Source: Dactylorhiza incarnata (taxonomy: Eukaryota > Streptophyta > Magnoliopsida > Asparagales > Orchidaceae). From it: 64,000 bases of DNA. The stretch spans positions 496,001-560,000 of the forward strand of contig JAWHQI010000068.1 of NCBI GenBank assembly GCA_033032865.1, written 5' to 3'. A program made the position numbers and the translations under genes. Of the stretch, positions 11,577-21,377 are shown one piece after another (the first letter of the stretch is position 1; each line of letters opens with the position of its first letter). The notes beneath the pieces were generated by a model. That model searched no databases. It had not been told where the DNA came from and worked only from the letters and a program-made list of their open reading frames with translations.

Positions 11577-11630
11577 GCAGCTACCGCTATCAATGATTAA
11601 CTTGCACCACTTCTCACCGCTCTTAAAGTT

Positions 11631-12665
11631 TCACGAAAATATGTTCGTCCGATTCAAATCATCAGACGCATGTGGGGTGGCGAAAATACAATGCATCACC
11701 ATCATGTTGGTGTCATCATCTAGATCACTCGGCACTCCCTCCGAATCGGAGTCATCAGCGGCTTCATACTCGAGCTCGGCGGAATCATCAACAGTGTCCA
11801 ACAGAGCTAAGGGCTTGGCCTTAGTGGGGCATTCACCCGCGTAGTGCCCTTGAACACCACATCTAAAATAAGAAGCGTTCGATTTGCTAATCCGACCTAC
11901 GGGCACTCGATCTCCGGATGGGTTATGCATATTCCTAGTTGTAATTATGACGGAGTTCGAATCAGTGGAACGAAACTTCCCTTTATCTCTCATGGTTAAC
12001 GGAGGAGGTCCTAAGATGGACTTACTCTTCTGAAATGAACACGACTTAGAGATGTGGGCCAGGTGCTGTTCAATGTCTAATGCGGCATTACACGTTGTGT
12101 TCAAATCCGTGTGACCATAGCGAAGGAGTTTACCCTGAATTTCGGGACTAAGTCCCCTGCAGAACCGGGAAAGGGTAACTTCGGGCATCTCCTTAACGTC
12201 ACATCTAACCATCATGTCTTTCAGGATCCCCATGTACTCCCCGGCCGAGTGGTTCCCTTGCCGAAGGTAGGCTAACTCATCAAACATTTGTGTTCGATGA
12301 TACGTCGGGACATACTTGTCAGTCAATAGGGCTTTCATGCCCACCCAACCAATGGGAGGCAAACCATCCCTCGCACCTAAACACCGCTCCTCATTCAACC
12401 AGTATGACTTGGCTCGACCCAACAACTTTATATACGCCACGCGCACCTTATCCTCGTCAGTCAAATTTTGCCACTGAAAGTAACATTCTATCTCTGTAAC
12501 CCAATCCAAGAAAACTTGGGGATCACCCAACCCATCATAAGATGGTGGTTTGATCAAGACGGCCCTAGTGATATCAAATCCGTGCAGTGCTCGTGGGGCA
12601 TGTTCTGGGTTACCATTAGGATTAATGTTTCCTTCAACACGTTGGTGGGCTGCAGGGTTTTGGGG
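11631..12665 (-). pseudogene. gag: Element B gag, main (3') part
   Basis: Retrotransposon gag core: IKPPSYDGLGDPQVFLDWV, a YWLNEERC region, MKALLTDKYVPTYHR, LAYLRQGNHSAGEYM and LSRFCRGLSPEIQGKLL. A CCHC zinc knuckle (YFRCGVQGHYAGECP) follows. It makes the particle and binds RNA. The upstream part is cut at 12665 by element C; the earlier gag exists at 17721-17770 and 18159-18345. An acidic tail (SAELEYEAADDSDSEG) precedes the stop. Confidence 0.87.
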
Positions 12666-13302
12666 TGTAAAGAAAACAGGTTGTGCCTAGACGAGAAATT
12701 CGAAAGAAAATAGAACACAGAAAATCACAGAAGACACACAATCCGGGCTACGTCCCCTCTCCCCTTCCTCTTCTCTTCTTTCTATTTACCAAGATGGATT
12801 ACAGCTTACAAGGTTACAAGGATCAAACCCGATCCTACCTCACTTAACCCTCTTCAGACAAGAACAGAGGAACTGCCGCCAAGGAAAACCGCGCAAAACA
12901 CTATTGCACTCTCTTGGACTTAATGACCTTCTAACCCTAAACCAGGGTTATGCACCCTTTAAATAGGGCGCCAAACTGGGCTCAGACCAACCAACCGCTG
13001 AGACGGTTCAATAGCATCCGCTGAGACGGAACCTGCTGAGACAGCATGAACGCAGGCGTCGAGTGCAGGCATCGAGCATCGAACAGAGGCGTCGAGCGCA
13101 GACATCGAGCGTCGAATGCAGGCGTCGAGCACAGGCGTCGAGCGCGGGCGTCAAGCATCGAACGTAGGCTTCTCCCGTTCGACGAGCCGCTGAGACGGTA
13201 GTAATCAAGGACCCGTTCGTCGAATGCCGTTCGACAAACCCTTCTCCGTTCGTCGAACGCCGTTCAACGAACCCTGACCAGAAGTGTTCCCCAACTCCAA
13301 CA
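12666..13302 (-). repeat. Element C 3' LTR
   Basis: 637 bp, TGTAAAG...CCAACA on the plus strand. TATA-like TATTTAAAG lies at 12957-12965 (minus). To its right is an array of CCGCTGAGACGG (12988-13042, 13187), gcgtcgag/gcatcgag repeats (13057-13170) and TTCGTCGAACG words (13222-13275). The array is U3 sequence. Confidence 0.9.
13015..13285. promoter_or_regulatory. U3 motif array of element C (GTCTCAGCGG, GCGTCGAG, TTCGTCGAACG)
   Basis: About ten near-tandem gcgtcgagcgcaggc-like units of ~15 bp, flanked by CCGCTGAGACGG and TTCGTCGAACG words. The same array is in the 5' LTR at 17395-17695. The GTCTCAGCGG word is also the motif of element E, a different copia lineage. Confidence 0.55.
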
Positions 13303-14370
13303 TTCTCCCACTTGGTGAACATCTTCCTCCGATGAGAGCTGCTCCTCCAACATTCTTCATCAACCCTACGGCCATTGCACACCACTGAAATTTGGCAACA
13401 GGAACCGCCTTGGTAAGAAAATCTGAGTTATTCTCTATCGTGTCCACCTTCTCCAGTTGAACTACCTTCTTCTCCACCCTCTCCGGGATGAAATGGTGCT
13501 GGATGTCAATGTGTTTGGTTCGTGCGTAGAAGGCAGGATTCTTGGCTAGCTGAATAGCCCCTTGACTGTCACACCACAGCTTCACTGGCCCCTGCTCAAA
13601 CTCGAGCTCCAAACATAGCCTCCGCAGCCATATGGCCTCCTTGCTCGCATTAGTAAGAGCCATGTACTCTGCCTCTGTCGACGAGAGTGCCACCACGCAT
13701 TGTCTCCGACTCATCCAACTAATAGCTCCTCCAAATAGTGTGAACGCGTATCCACTGGTGGATCTCCTGCTATCCAGATCACCTCCCCAATCCGAGTCCA
13801 CGTGCCCAACCACGTCCAGGACTCCTCCTTCACCAGCTCCTCCAAAACATAGGGAATAATTTGAAGTACCTCGAAGATACTTGAACACACTCTTCACAGC
13901 GTTCCAGTGTTCCTTTCCTGGTGTAGCCATATACCGGCTCAACTCTCCTACTACTTGAGCAATGTCAGGGCGAGTGCAGACCATGGCGTACATCAAGCTT
14001 CCCACAACACTAGCATAAGGGACCTTCGCCATGTCCTCGACCTCATCTTGTGTCTTCGGGCTCAACTCTGCAGATAACTCTCACCCAACTGGCATTGGTG
14101 CTCCCACTGGCTTGCAGTCCGTCATATTGAACTTCTTCAACATCTCCTCGATGTATCTCTGCTGCCCCAACCAAAGCTTCTTCTTGCTCTGATCCCTAGA
14201 AATCTGCATTCCCAAGATGGCACTTGCTGGCCCCAAATCCTCATCTCGAATTTGGCTGAGAGCAGCTTCTTCACATGTTGGATCATCCTGCCACTATTGC
14301 CCACCAGTAGCATATCATCTACATAGATTGTCAGGAAGATGAATTGCTCTCCCTTTCTCTGGATGTACAC
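13303..14370 (-). pseudogene. Element C RT C-terminus and RNase H
   Basis: RT palm end with FLTIYVDDMLLVGNS (YVDD) at about 14300-14340, then the RT/RNase H connection (VPYASVVGSLMYAMVCTRPDI) and RNase H (DSDWGGDLDSRRSTSGYAF, ALSSTEAEYMAL, KLWCDSQGAIQLAKNP, RTKHIDIQHHFI). Frames change near 14070-14140 (stop and indel). The open frame runs on into the 3' LTR, past the PPT at 13303-13313. Confidence 0.85.
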
Positions 14371-14850
14371 ATAGTGGTCCGAATTTGACCTTTCAAAACC
14401 TTACTCCAACATGTAGGTGTCGAATTTCTGTTACCCATCCTCGGAGATTGCTTTAGTCCATAAAGGGACTTTTTCAGCCTGCAGACCTGATCCTCCTTGC
14501 CCTTGGCTTCGAATCCTTCCGGCTGCTTCATGCATATCTCCTCCTCCAGATCACCGTGAAGAAATGCCGTCTTCATATCCATCTGCTCGATCTGTAAATC
14601 ATGCGCTGCCACAATAGAGAGAACCAGTCTCCTCAGAAGTGGAATTTCTTCAGTTTCATCTTTTGACTCATCATCACTTCTCACCACCTCCAAATCATCT
14701 GATTCAGAATCAGATTCAGCCCCAACAGTAGTAGCTTCTTTCTCAAAGCTTCCTTCCACCACCACTGTCCCTTTCTCTGCTTCTTTGGCCTTCTCAGCTT
14801 GTGTGACTTCCTGAGGACTGGTTTCATGAAACACCACATCCTTGCTGAAT
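14371..14850 (-). pseudogene. Element C RT N-terminus, internally deleted
   Basis: The acidic linker after integrase (SDSESDDLEVV, DDESKDETEEIPLL) runs directly into RRLVLSIVAAHDLQIEQMDMKTAFLHGD. The normal RT start, with the W.LV..P and KARLVAKGF blocks (roughly 120-150 residues), is missing. After SLYGLKQSPR the frame shifts. The deletion removes the RT fingers, so the polymerase could not work. Confidence 0.8.
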
Positions 14851-15812
14851 GTTATAGTCCTAGTAACAGGGTTCCAAAGCTTGTAGCCTTTTATGCCATC
14901 TTTGTAACCCACAAAGATGCACTTCTCAGACTTAACATCAAGCTTCCCCCTCTTCTCCTTTGGGATGTGAACATATGCATCACCCCCAAACACACGAGCA
15001 TATGCCAAATTTGGCTTTCTCTTGAAGATAACTTCAAAGGGTGTACATCCCTCCACAATAGATGTAGGGGACCTGTTCTTCAGGTAGTTTGCAGTCGCCA
15101 CTGCTTCAGCCCAAAACTCCTTCCCCAAACCTGCCCAACTGAGCATGCACCTGGCCTTCTCCATCAAGGTCCTGTTCAGCCTCTCCGACACTCCATTCTG
15201 CTCTGGAGTGTATGGTGTGGTCTTCTGCCGTGCAATCCCCTGCTCAGTACAGTACCTCTCAAAAGCATCAGAGCAGTACTCCCCTCCATTGTCAGAACGG
15301 AGGACCGTCACCTTTCTCTCCAACTAGTTCTCCACCAGGTTCTTAAACTCCTTAAACCTATCCAGAACCTCTGACTTGGACCAGAGAAAATAGATCCAGG
15401 AATACCGTGAGAGGTCATCAGTAAAGGACACATAGTACCTTGCGCCGCCTAGAGATGGAGCTAGAGTTGGCCCAAACACATCACTGTGTATCAGCTCCAG
15501 CACTTCAGTTGCCCTCGTGCCCTTCCCACGAAAGCTTAATCTGGTATGTTTGCCAAGTAGGCAATGTTCACAGAACCCAAGACTTGTGGAGCACTCCGGC
15601 ACACCTTCCACCATCTGACCATATGCCATGGCCGACATCCCCTTCTCACTGATATGCCCAAGCCGATGATGCCACAGCCTGGACACCTCCTCCTGGTTAA
15701 CCTCCTGGCTTTCAGAGATAAGAGCCCCACTTGGAACCACTGTATCAGCAAGCAGAGTATACAGTGTTCCATGTCTCACTCCACTGGCAATCACCATTGC
15801 CCCCCTTAACAT
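14851..15812 (-). pseudogene. Element C integrase
   Basis: HHCC finger (LWHHRLGHISEKG ... CEHCLLGKHTRLSF), then catalytic residues Asp in LIHSDVFGP, Asp in LRSDNGGEY and Glu in PEQNGVSERLNRTL, then the copia tail (YARVFGGDAYVHIPKEKR, CIFVGYKDGIKGYKLW). One in-frame TAG at 15324-15326 splits the protein before the second Asp. All three acidic residues are intact, so the stop is the main visible lesion. Confidence 0.88.
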
Positions 15813-15815
15813 CTT

Positions 15816-16088
15816 TCAAGATTGCTTGTCAAAGCTGAAGTGCACTCCTGCATCCGCCATGGAACCCACCGAGATTAAATTCTTGCTCATCCCAGGAATG
15901 TGCATCACATTTGGAAGAGACCTTGTGGTCCCATTAGACAACTTCAACATCACCTTGCCATGCCCAATAATCTGCACATCAGAATCATCACCCAACATGA
16001 CATCTCCATCGTCAAACCTCTCATACTCACAGAACCAGTGCCTATGAGGGGTCATGTGGCATGATGCTCCTATGTCTACATACCACAA
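15816..16088 (-). pseudogene. Element C protease
   Basis: The copia protease block reads MWYVDIGASCHMTPHRHWF, where the family norm is D-T/S-G: here the triad is DIG. Flap-side blocks GHGKVMLKLSNG and LPNVMHIPGMSKNLISVG follow. A stop separates it from gag upstream. Confidence 0.82.
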
Positions 16089-16097
16089 ATCAGAATC

Positions 16098-17032
16098 TCA
16101 TTGTGCAACGCACGCGGCAGCGATGTACATGTCACCGCCATCGCCCTCCTTCTTCGTACCAGAAGTTGTCGGTGTCTCCTTGTTCTGAACGACCTTGTTT
16201 GGACATTGAGACTTCACATGACCAGTCTCATTGCACTTCCAGCACCGAACGGGCTTCTTAATCTTCTCCCTCTCCTGGCTCTTGGATCTACCTCGAGACT
16301 TATCTCGATATCCACCATGCTTGTTCTCCCTTCGTTGAGGACGGGATCTAGATACACTCAAAGCACCTTTGCTCGTCGCCTCAGAACCTCCTCTCCTGGT
16401 CTCCTCAGATAAAAGAGCTGCACATACAGTATAACATGACAGTTCCTTGTCTCCACTCCCTCCAATCACGACAATCAGATTGTCCCATGAATCTGTCAGT
16501 GAGCACAACAAGGTGATGGCTCTATCCTCATCCGAGATCATCTCACCGATAGAGATTAACTGGCTCACAATGGTATTGAATTGAGTCAAGTGCTCTGAAA
16601 ATGAATCGCCCTCATGCATCTGAAGTTTATACCATTTCTTCCTCAAAAGCAATTTGTTTACCAGGGACTTGCTCTGGTAGAGGGATTCAACTTACGCCAC
16701 AGACTTCGTGTCGAAGTCTCCTCCATGATGTAAGTCAAGATTGAATCTGCTAGGAATAACCGGATCAGGCCCTTAGCCTTCCGATCGGTTTTCGTCCAGG
16801 CCGCCGCCTCCGCTGAACCATCTGCAGTCGCCTCTGTTGATTTCCCTTCGATGCGCTCGCATCCTTCTCTGTAACCTTAGGAACGGGAGGATCATCTTCG
16901 ATCGCAGACCATAGATCTCGATCAGTCAACATATCTTCCATCTTCATCTTCCATAGATCGAATCGAATTCCGTCAAACTTCTCGATCTCGATCTGCACGC
17001 CGCCAGAACCCATTTCCAGGATCAACAACCTG
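16098..17032 (-). pseudogene. gag: Element C gag
   Basis: It begins at MGSGGVQIEIEKFDGIRFDLWK (about 17010), a copia gag start just inside the PBS. A frame change follows near 16700, then KWYKLQMHEGDSFSEHLTQF, an LLCSLTDSWDNLI block and a CCHC knuckle (CWKCNETGHVKSQCP). Structural particle protein. The two halves are in different frames with stops between about 16650 and 16765. Confidence 0.82.
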
Positions 17033-17044
17033 GCTCTGATACCA
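17033..17044 (-). other. Element C primer binding site
   Basis: The minus strand reads TGGTATCAGAGC, two bases from the 5' LTR start at 17047. Confidence 0.9.
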
Positions 17045-17046
17045 AA

Positions 17047-17720
17047 TGTAAAGAAAACAGGGTGTGCCGAGACGAGAAATTCGAAAGAAAACAAAACACA
17101 AAATCACAGAAGATACACAGATGTACAGAGGTTCACCCCATTCCGGGCTACGCCCCCTCTCCCCTTCCTGTTCTCTTCTTTCTATTTACCAAGATGGAAC
17201 ACATCTTACAATGTTACAAGGATCAAATCCAATCCTTCCTCACTTAACCCTCTTCAGACAAGAACAGAGGAACCGCCGCAAAGGAACACCGCGCAAAACA
17301 CTATTGCACTCTCTTGGACTTAATGACCTTCTAACCCTAAACCAGGGTTATGCACCCTTTAAATAGGGCGCCAAACCGGGCTTAGACCAACCAACCACTG
17401 AGACGGTTCAATAGCATCCGCTGAGATGGAACCTGCTGAGACAGCATGAACGCAGGCGTCGAGCGCAGGCGTCGAGTGCAGGCATCGAGCGCAGGCATCG
17501 AGCGTCGAACGGAGGCGTCGAGCGCAGGCATCGAGCGTCGAACGCAGGCGTCGAGCGTAGGCGTCGAGCGCGGGCGTCGAACGCAAGCTTCTCCCATTCG
17601 ACGAGCCGCTGAGCCGGGGTAATCAAGGACCCGTTCGTCGAACGCCATTCGATAAACCCTTCTCCGTTCGTCGAACGCCGTTCGACGAACCCTGACCAGA
17701 AGTGTTCCCCAACTCCAATA
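17047..17720 (-). repeat. Element C 5' LTR
   Basis: 674 bp, same content as 12666-13302 plus about 25 extra bases near 17120-17145. TATA-like TATTTAAAG is at 17357-17365; the palindromic/tandem array is at 17395-17695. Confidence 0.9.
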
Positions 17721-17770
17721 GGGTTGTCAGGATTAGGAATACAATTAATGTTAACATTGTCCCCTACGTG
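17721..17770 (-). pseudogene. gag: Element B gag, middle fragment
   Basis: A 50-bp piece of B gag between element C and the palindrome, translating as part of an Asn-rich linker (VNINCIPNPDN). The sequence resumes at 12665 across C, where a similar NINPNGNPEHA stretch occurs. Confidence 0.6.
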
Positions 17771-17775
17771 TTGGT

Positions 17776-18153
17776 TGTAACGACCCACCCACCCACTACG
17801 GGCTTAAGGGCTACCCGGGCCGTTGACAAGGACTGCAGTCCGGTCAAACCCCAACCAAATCAGCGAGCCTGTTTCTCAGCAGCAGTAGGTTGTTGACGGC
17901 AGGTTTCGATCCCCCGCCACCCTTGACAAGTTTAACCTTCAACAGTTCTTGTCACCAACTGAGCTCTCAGTTGGTGACAAGAACTGTTGAAGGTTAAACT
18001 TGTCAAGGGTGGCAGGGGATCGAAACCCGCCGTCAACAACCTACTGTTGCTGAGAAACTAGCTCAGTGATTTGGTTGGGGTTTGACCGGACTGCAGTCCT
18101 TGTCAATGGCTTGGGTAGCCATTAAGCCCGTAGTGGGTGGGTGGGTCGTTACA
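17776..18153. mobile_element. 378-bp near-perfect palindrome (foldback element) with TSD TTGGT
   Basis: The left arm from TGTAACGACCC and the right arm ending GGTCGTTACA are reverse complements along ~189 bp each, with about 11 mismatches by eye, meeting at 17964/17965. TTGGT flanks it on both sides (17771-17775, 18154-18158). TG...CA ends and a 5-bp duplication are integrase-type marks. Each arm also carries tRNA-like words: CTCAGTTGGT near the centre and GGATCGAAACC about 50 bp outward. It has no coding capacity and lies inside B gag. It could be a foldback MITE, a head-to-head dimer of a tRNA-derived element, or a palindromic cDNA product. Confidence 0.85.
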
Positions 18154-18158
18154 TTGGT

Positions 18159-18345
18159 GGGTAGCATGATCCGGAGGTACCATTTGGGCTAGCTGAATCT
18201 CGTGTAGCATCTCTCGGATGTCCGTCGACTGATCATTGAACTCGTGGCGGAGTTCATCAATAGCCGTTGGACCGTGACCCGAGTCCCAATCGTCTATTAT
18301 TTGAGACGAGGACGTAGGATACTCTGTGTCAAGTCTCGTAAGCAT
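18159..18345 (-). pseudogene. gag: Element B gag, N-terminal fragment
   Basis: The start MLTRLDTEYPTSSSQII and an acidic helical segment (ELRHEFNDQSTDIREMLHE) precede the palindrome insertion site. It is the likely translation start of B gag, about 465 bp downstream of the PBS. Upstream, 18346-18809 is an AT-rich leader with no frame. Confidence 0.65.
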
Positions 18346-18809
18346 GCAATATAGACCTAAACGTTTCTGACTAGAATTTATTTTTATTGATGAATTTTTT
18401 CTTTAAGCCTAGTAACTAGGATAAATTTTTTTTTTTATTTTCTAACAGGAAATAATATGTAGAATATTAAATTTCTTTTTTGAATTTTTTTGCTGTAAAA
18501 TAACAGATTTAGGACGCTAAACGCAGACCAAAAATTTTAAACAAGACAAAATTTTATGAAAGATAATTTTATTCCCGCTTAATAACTTGGGTAAGTGAAA
18601 TACTTTTTTTGATTTCTTACTGAGATAAATATGGGGAATTTCCAAAATTTTTTTTATTTTCGCAGAAAAATAAAATTTTTAGGCCGCTATTCGCTGACCG
18701 ATGAAATTTTATTTTTAGTTTTTGAGCGCAAAATTGTGTGAAGATAGTGAGTGCCGGCATTCTAAGAAAACCTAAGGAATGCGTCAATTAAGAAATTGAT
18801 ACGAACCTA

Positions 18810-18821
18810 GCTCTGATACCA
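18810..18821 (-). other. Element B primer binding site
   Basis: TGGTATCAGAGC on the minus strand, three bases from the LTR edge at 18825. Confidence 0.92.
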
Positions 18822-18824
18822 AAT

Positions 18825-20030
18825 TGATGTCGGGTTCACCCTCCAACGCGGACGCTACGAGTTAATTCACTTTCTTACCTGACGTATTATGATTACTACG
18901 CACTTGACGGAGAACGCAACGAAACTTTAGCACAATATTATCAATTTTAATTCGCCTCGACGGATAGCCAATCCACTAGAGATTGAATAGAGGCTATATG
19001 CCAATATTCGCTCCGGCTAAATGGATCCACCCGATCCGACCAAGCTATGCGTTGTACCAAAAGAGATCCACCTAAAATATCGATTCGGAAAATGGTTGAT
19101 CTCTCCCAACAAAAAGCGGGCTCGCCAAACCCCTTCGAAAATTAAAATAACGGATGAAATTCAAATTTCAATATGAAGAAAACCCACGAAAAAATCAGTG
19201 ATTCAAAGATCACGCCACAGAATTCCACCACAAGAAAAATCAAGAAAGAAATCACACTAGTGGTTTGTTCGTTACCCGCTTGAGATTGGATTGGCCTCAA
19301 GCAATACAGTCGCCCGACCGTTCTTCTTTGGATCCACCGGAAGCGCGTTGTTTGGAGAGGAATCCGTTTGTCGTCTTTGCTTCACCGTAACCATGATCCG
19401 CCGAATATCACTTAGATCCCTTGGAGGAATCCGTAGAGGATGAAGAGCCGTCCAAGAATAGGAAAGAGAAAAGGTGGTGGGGAGAATACTTGGTAGAGAG
19501 GGCGGCTATAGGGGAGAGGAGAGGTGGATCTCCTAGAGGAGAGGGCGGCCGGCGGCTAGAACGAGGAGGAGAGGAGGGGGCGGCCTCCTTGGCCGAAATT
19601 TGGAGTGGGGGAAAGAGAGGGGGGGGGGGGGGGGGCACAAGAGAGAGAGAGAGGGAGAGTTTAGAGAGGGATTAGGGTTTTCAAATTTGCTTCATATAAA
19701 TTAAAAATAAAAATAATACATCATGGCCTTTTCTAGGTCTTGCCTCAGTTTTGACTAAACGTAGTCCAAAATTAAACATGACCAAAAATTTAAAACATTA
19801 ACAAGACATAAAATATAAATATGATAAAAATAATAATTAAAATAAAACTATTATAATTATTAACTGTTTTGCTTGCGCCTCGGGCGGAGATGTAACGACG
19901 CGCATCACTGTCGCCGCGACGGCGATGGCGTAAATCCTTGGTTGGCGTGTCGCCTTCATCCGTAGGTGCGCCATCCTCCGTAGGTGCACCGTTACCAACA
20001 TCTTCACGTTGAGGGCCGTCGTCGCCATCA
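18825..20030 (-). repeat. Element B 5' LTR
   Basis: 1206 bp, TGATG...CATCA, paired with 7025-8122. The TATA position reads TAGAAAAGG here, where the 3' LTR has TATAAAAGG, so the promoter that would drive the element is damaged. A poly-G and GA-repeat region lies at 19619-19655. Confidence 0.92.
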
Positions 20031-20368
20031 GCCAATGCCTCCACCACCTCCGTTGAGGTGGCGGCCGACGATGTACGGTGGTTGACCGGTCGGAGGCGGC
20101 CGGAATCAGGAATTTAAACGAGAGAACAAAAGCTTGAACATAAGTTTCCGTCCATGCCGATCCAAGACCAATTGGCCCCAAATCTAGTGGCCAAAATGAT
20201 AAGATCTGCCCACTAAGAAGTAGATGAGAGGAGAGGGCCTGAATTGTGGCTTGTAGTTGTGTCGATCACCGGTCCTCCATGGTTGGTCGAGAGCTCTTGG
20301 GTGCCATGCTGGTAGAGAAATTCTTCTAGAAAAATGGGTGAAACTCATTCCCTCCACCCCTTGAGCCC

Positions 20369-20378
20369 TTTTATATAA
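20369..20378 (-). promoter_or_regulatory. TATA box of element Z LTR
   Basis: TATATAAAAG on the minus strand, with the GCTAGCGC-type array about 235 bp upstream. Confidence 0.6.
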
Positions 20379-20611
20379 CCAATTCCTGGTGGGGAGGAGA
20401 TGAAGCTTGGGATTCCTCCATTAACACCATTCATGGTGAAAATTTCGGCCATCCCCAAAGGTCACCCAATTCATCACCCAAAAGAGTGGGAAAACCCTTT
20501 AATATTATCTTAATTGATGGGGGGAATGAATCCCCATCAATTGGGAGGACTTTTGGACTCCCTTGGCCATGAATTTGGCCACCAAAACGAGTCCCGTCCG
20601 CCTCCCGTCGA

Positions 20612-20822
20612 TTGAGCTACCGCTGAAGCTAGTGCTAGCGCCAGTGCTAACATCTCGACCGCGTAACGCTCGCCGGTTCGGCAACCTCCAGGCAATAGCG
20701 CTACCGCCAGCGCCAGCATTTCAACGGTATTTGGTTCGTCTTAGCGGTTCAGTGTTCGTCTCGGCAGTTCACCTAAACCACCACTACCGCCAATGCTAGC
20801 CGCTAGCGCCGGCACTAGCGCC
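20612..20822. promoter_or_regulatory. U3 palindromic array of element Z (GCTAGCGC type)
   Basis: Repeated words GCTACCGC, GTGCTAGCGCC, AGCGCTACCGCCAGCGCC and CCGCTAGCGCC. They match the motif family of copia element A and gypsy element G. Confidence 0.5.
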
Positions 20823-21096
20823 CTATTCAATACACCCCCTTCTTTCTATGGTTGGATAATTTGGATATTATGACGGGACCCCCTTACTGGGTTAGACACT
20901 TCATGGTGGGGTCATGGTCATGGTGATGCCCTAAGGCCAACCCTAGGCTTGGTAACTAGAAATCACTATCCGCAAACCATGGTGATTTTTGCCCCGAGCC
21001 TAAGCTCTAATGTTCTCTTTGCGCATCCTAGGGTTTTTTCATGACCTAGTCATGACAAAACCTTCCTAGGGGTCTAGTCGTTTGGGAGATGTTACA

Positions 21097-21377
21097 GAGC
21101 GTGCGCACTGGGTGCTCGAAGGATGTCGAAGATCTTCTAGCGATCTTTTAAGACGCTCCAAGATCTTCGAAGAATTCTTCGAAGGTGCTAGGAGATCTTC
21201 GAGGGAGCTCTGATGTGTGTTACAGGTGAAATGGGAGGAGGAAAAGATGGATTGGAAGGAGTGCCCTGGGTCCTATTTATACCTTTTCGGGGTGGTTATG
21301 GTGTTTATGGTGGTTGCGTAGTTATCCACTCACCATAACCGATTTATGTGATATACGTAGATGATAGTTTATAAGGA
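21097..21377. other. Unassigned non-coding stretch with a GATCTTCGAAG array
   Basis: Between Z and element E. It holds 21117-21196, where GAAGATCTTC, GATCTTCGAAG and AATTCTTCGAAGG words recur, and a TATA-like ctatttata/tataaatag at 21273-21281 readable in either direction. Probably part of an LTR, orientation unresolved. No gene. Confidence 0.35.

Larger units (their letters stand above)
12666..17720 (-). mobile_element. Element C: Tork-like Ty1/copia retrotransposon nested in element B gag
   Basis: Both LTRs (12666-13302 and 17047-17720), a tRNA-Met PBS (17033-17044) and a PPT (13303-13313) are present, with gag, protease, integrase, RT and RNase H in copia order on the minus strand. Protease and integrase motifs recall the Tnt1/Tork lineage. 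No clean 5-bp TSD is seen, and the outer end of the 5' LTR reads ta where ca is expected. RT has an internal deletion and there are stops between domains, so it is dead. Confidence 0.9.
7025..20030 (-). mobile_element. Element B: gypsy chromovirus with nested insertions
   Basis: Complete from LTR to LTR, with GCCAA target duplications on both sides. Order on the minus strand: 5' LTR (18825-20030), PBS, gag, protease, RT, RNase H, integrase, chromodomain remnant, PPT, 3' LTR (7025-8122). Gag is interrupted twice, by the Tork element C and by a 378-bp palindrome, so B's own sequence is about 7.6 kb. The two LTRs differ at roughly 7% of sites in the first 250 bp by eye, so B is clearly older than F. 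Multiple stops make it non-functional. The chromovirus clade is not certain; the RT and chromodomain recall the Galadriel/CRM group more than Tekay. Confidence 0.93.
20031..21096 (-). repeat. Probable LTR of element Z, right (U3) part; no gene
   Basis: Begins with B's right TSD (GCCAA, 20031-20035) and continues Z's sequence. It holds a minus TATA box at 20369-20378 and a palindromic array at 20612-20822, and ends GATGTTACA at 21096, matching the TGTAAC starts of Tekay LTRs. An alternative end is GTGTTACA at 21220. No coding frame is recognised. Confidence 0.45.

Noticed and set aside
13008..13385. Arg/Ala-rich ORFs in element C LTRs (also 17359-17788)
   Set aside because: Translations of the gcgtcgagcgcaggc tandem array; several frames are open because of the repeat, not selection.
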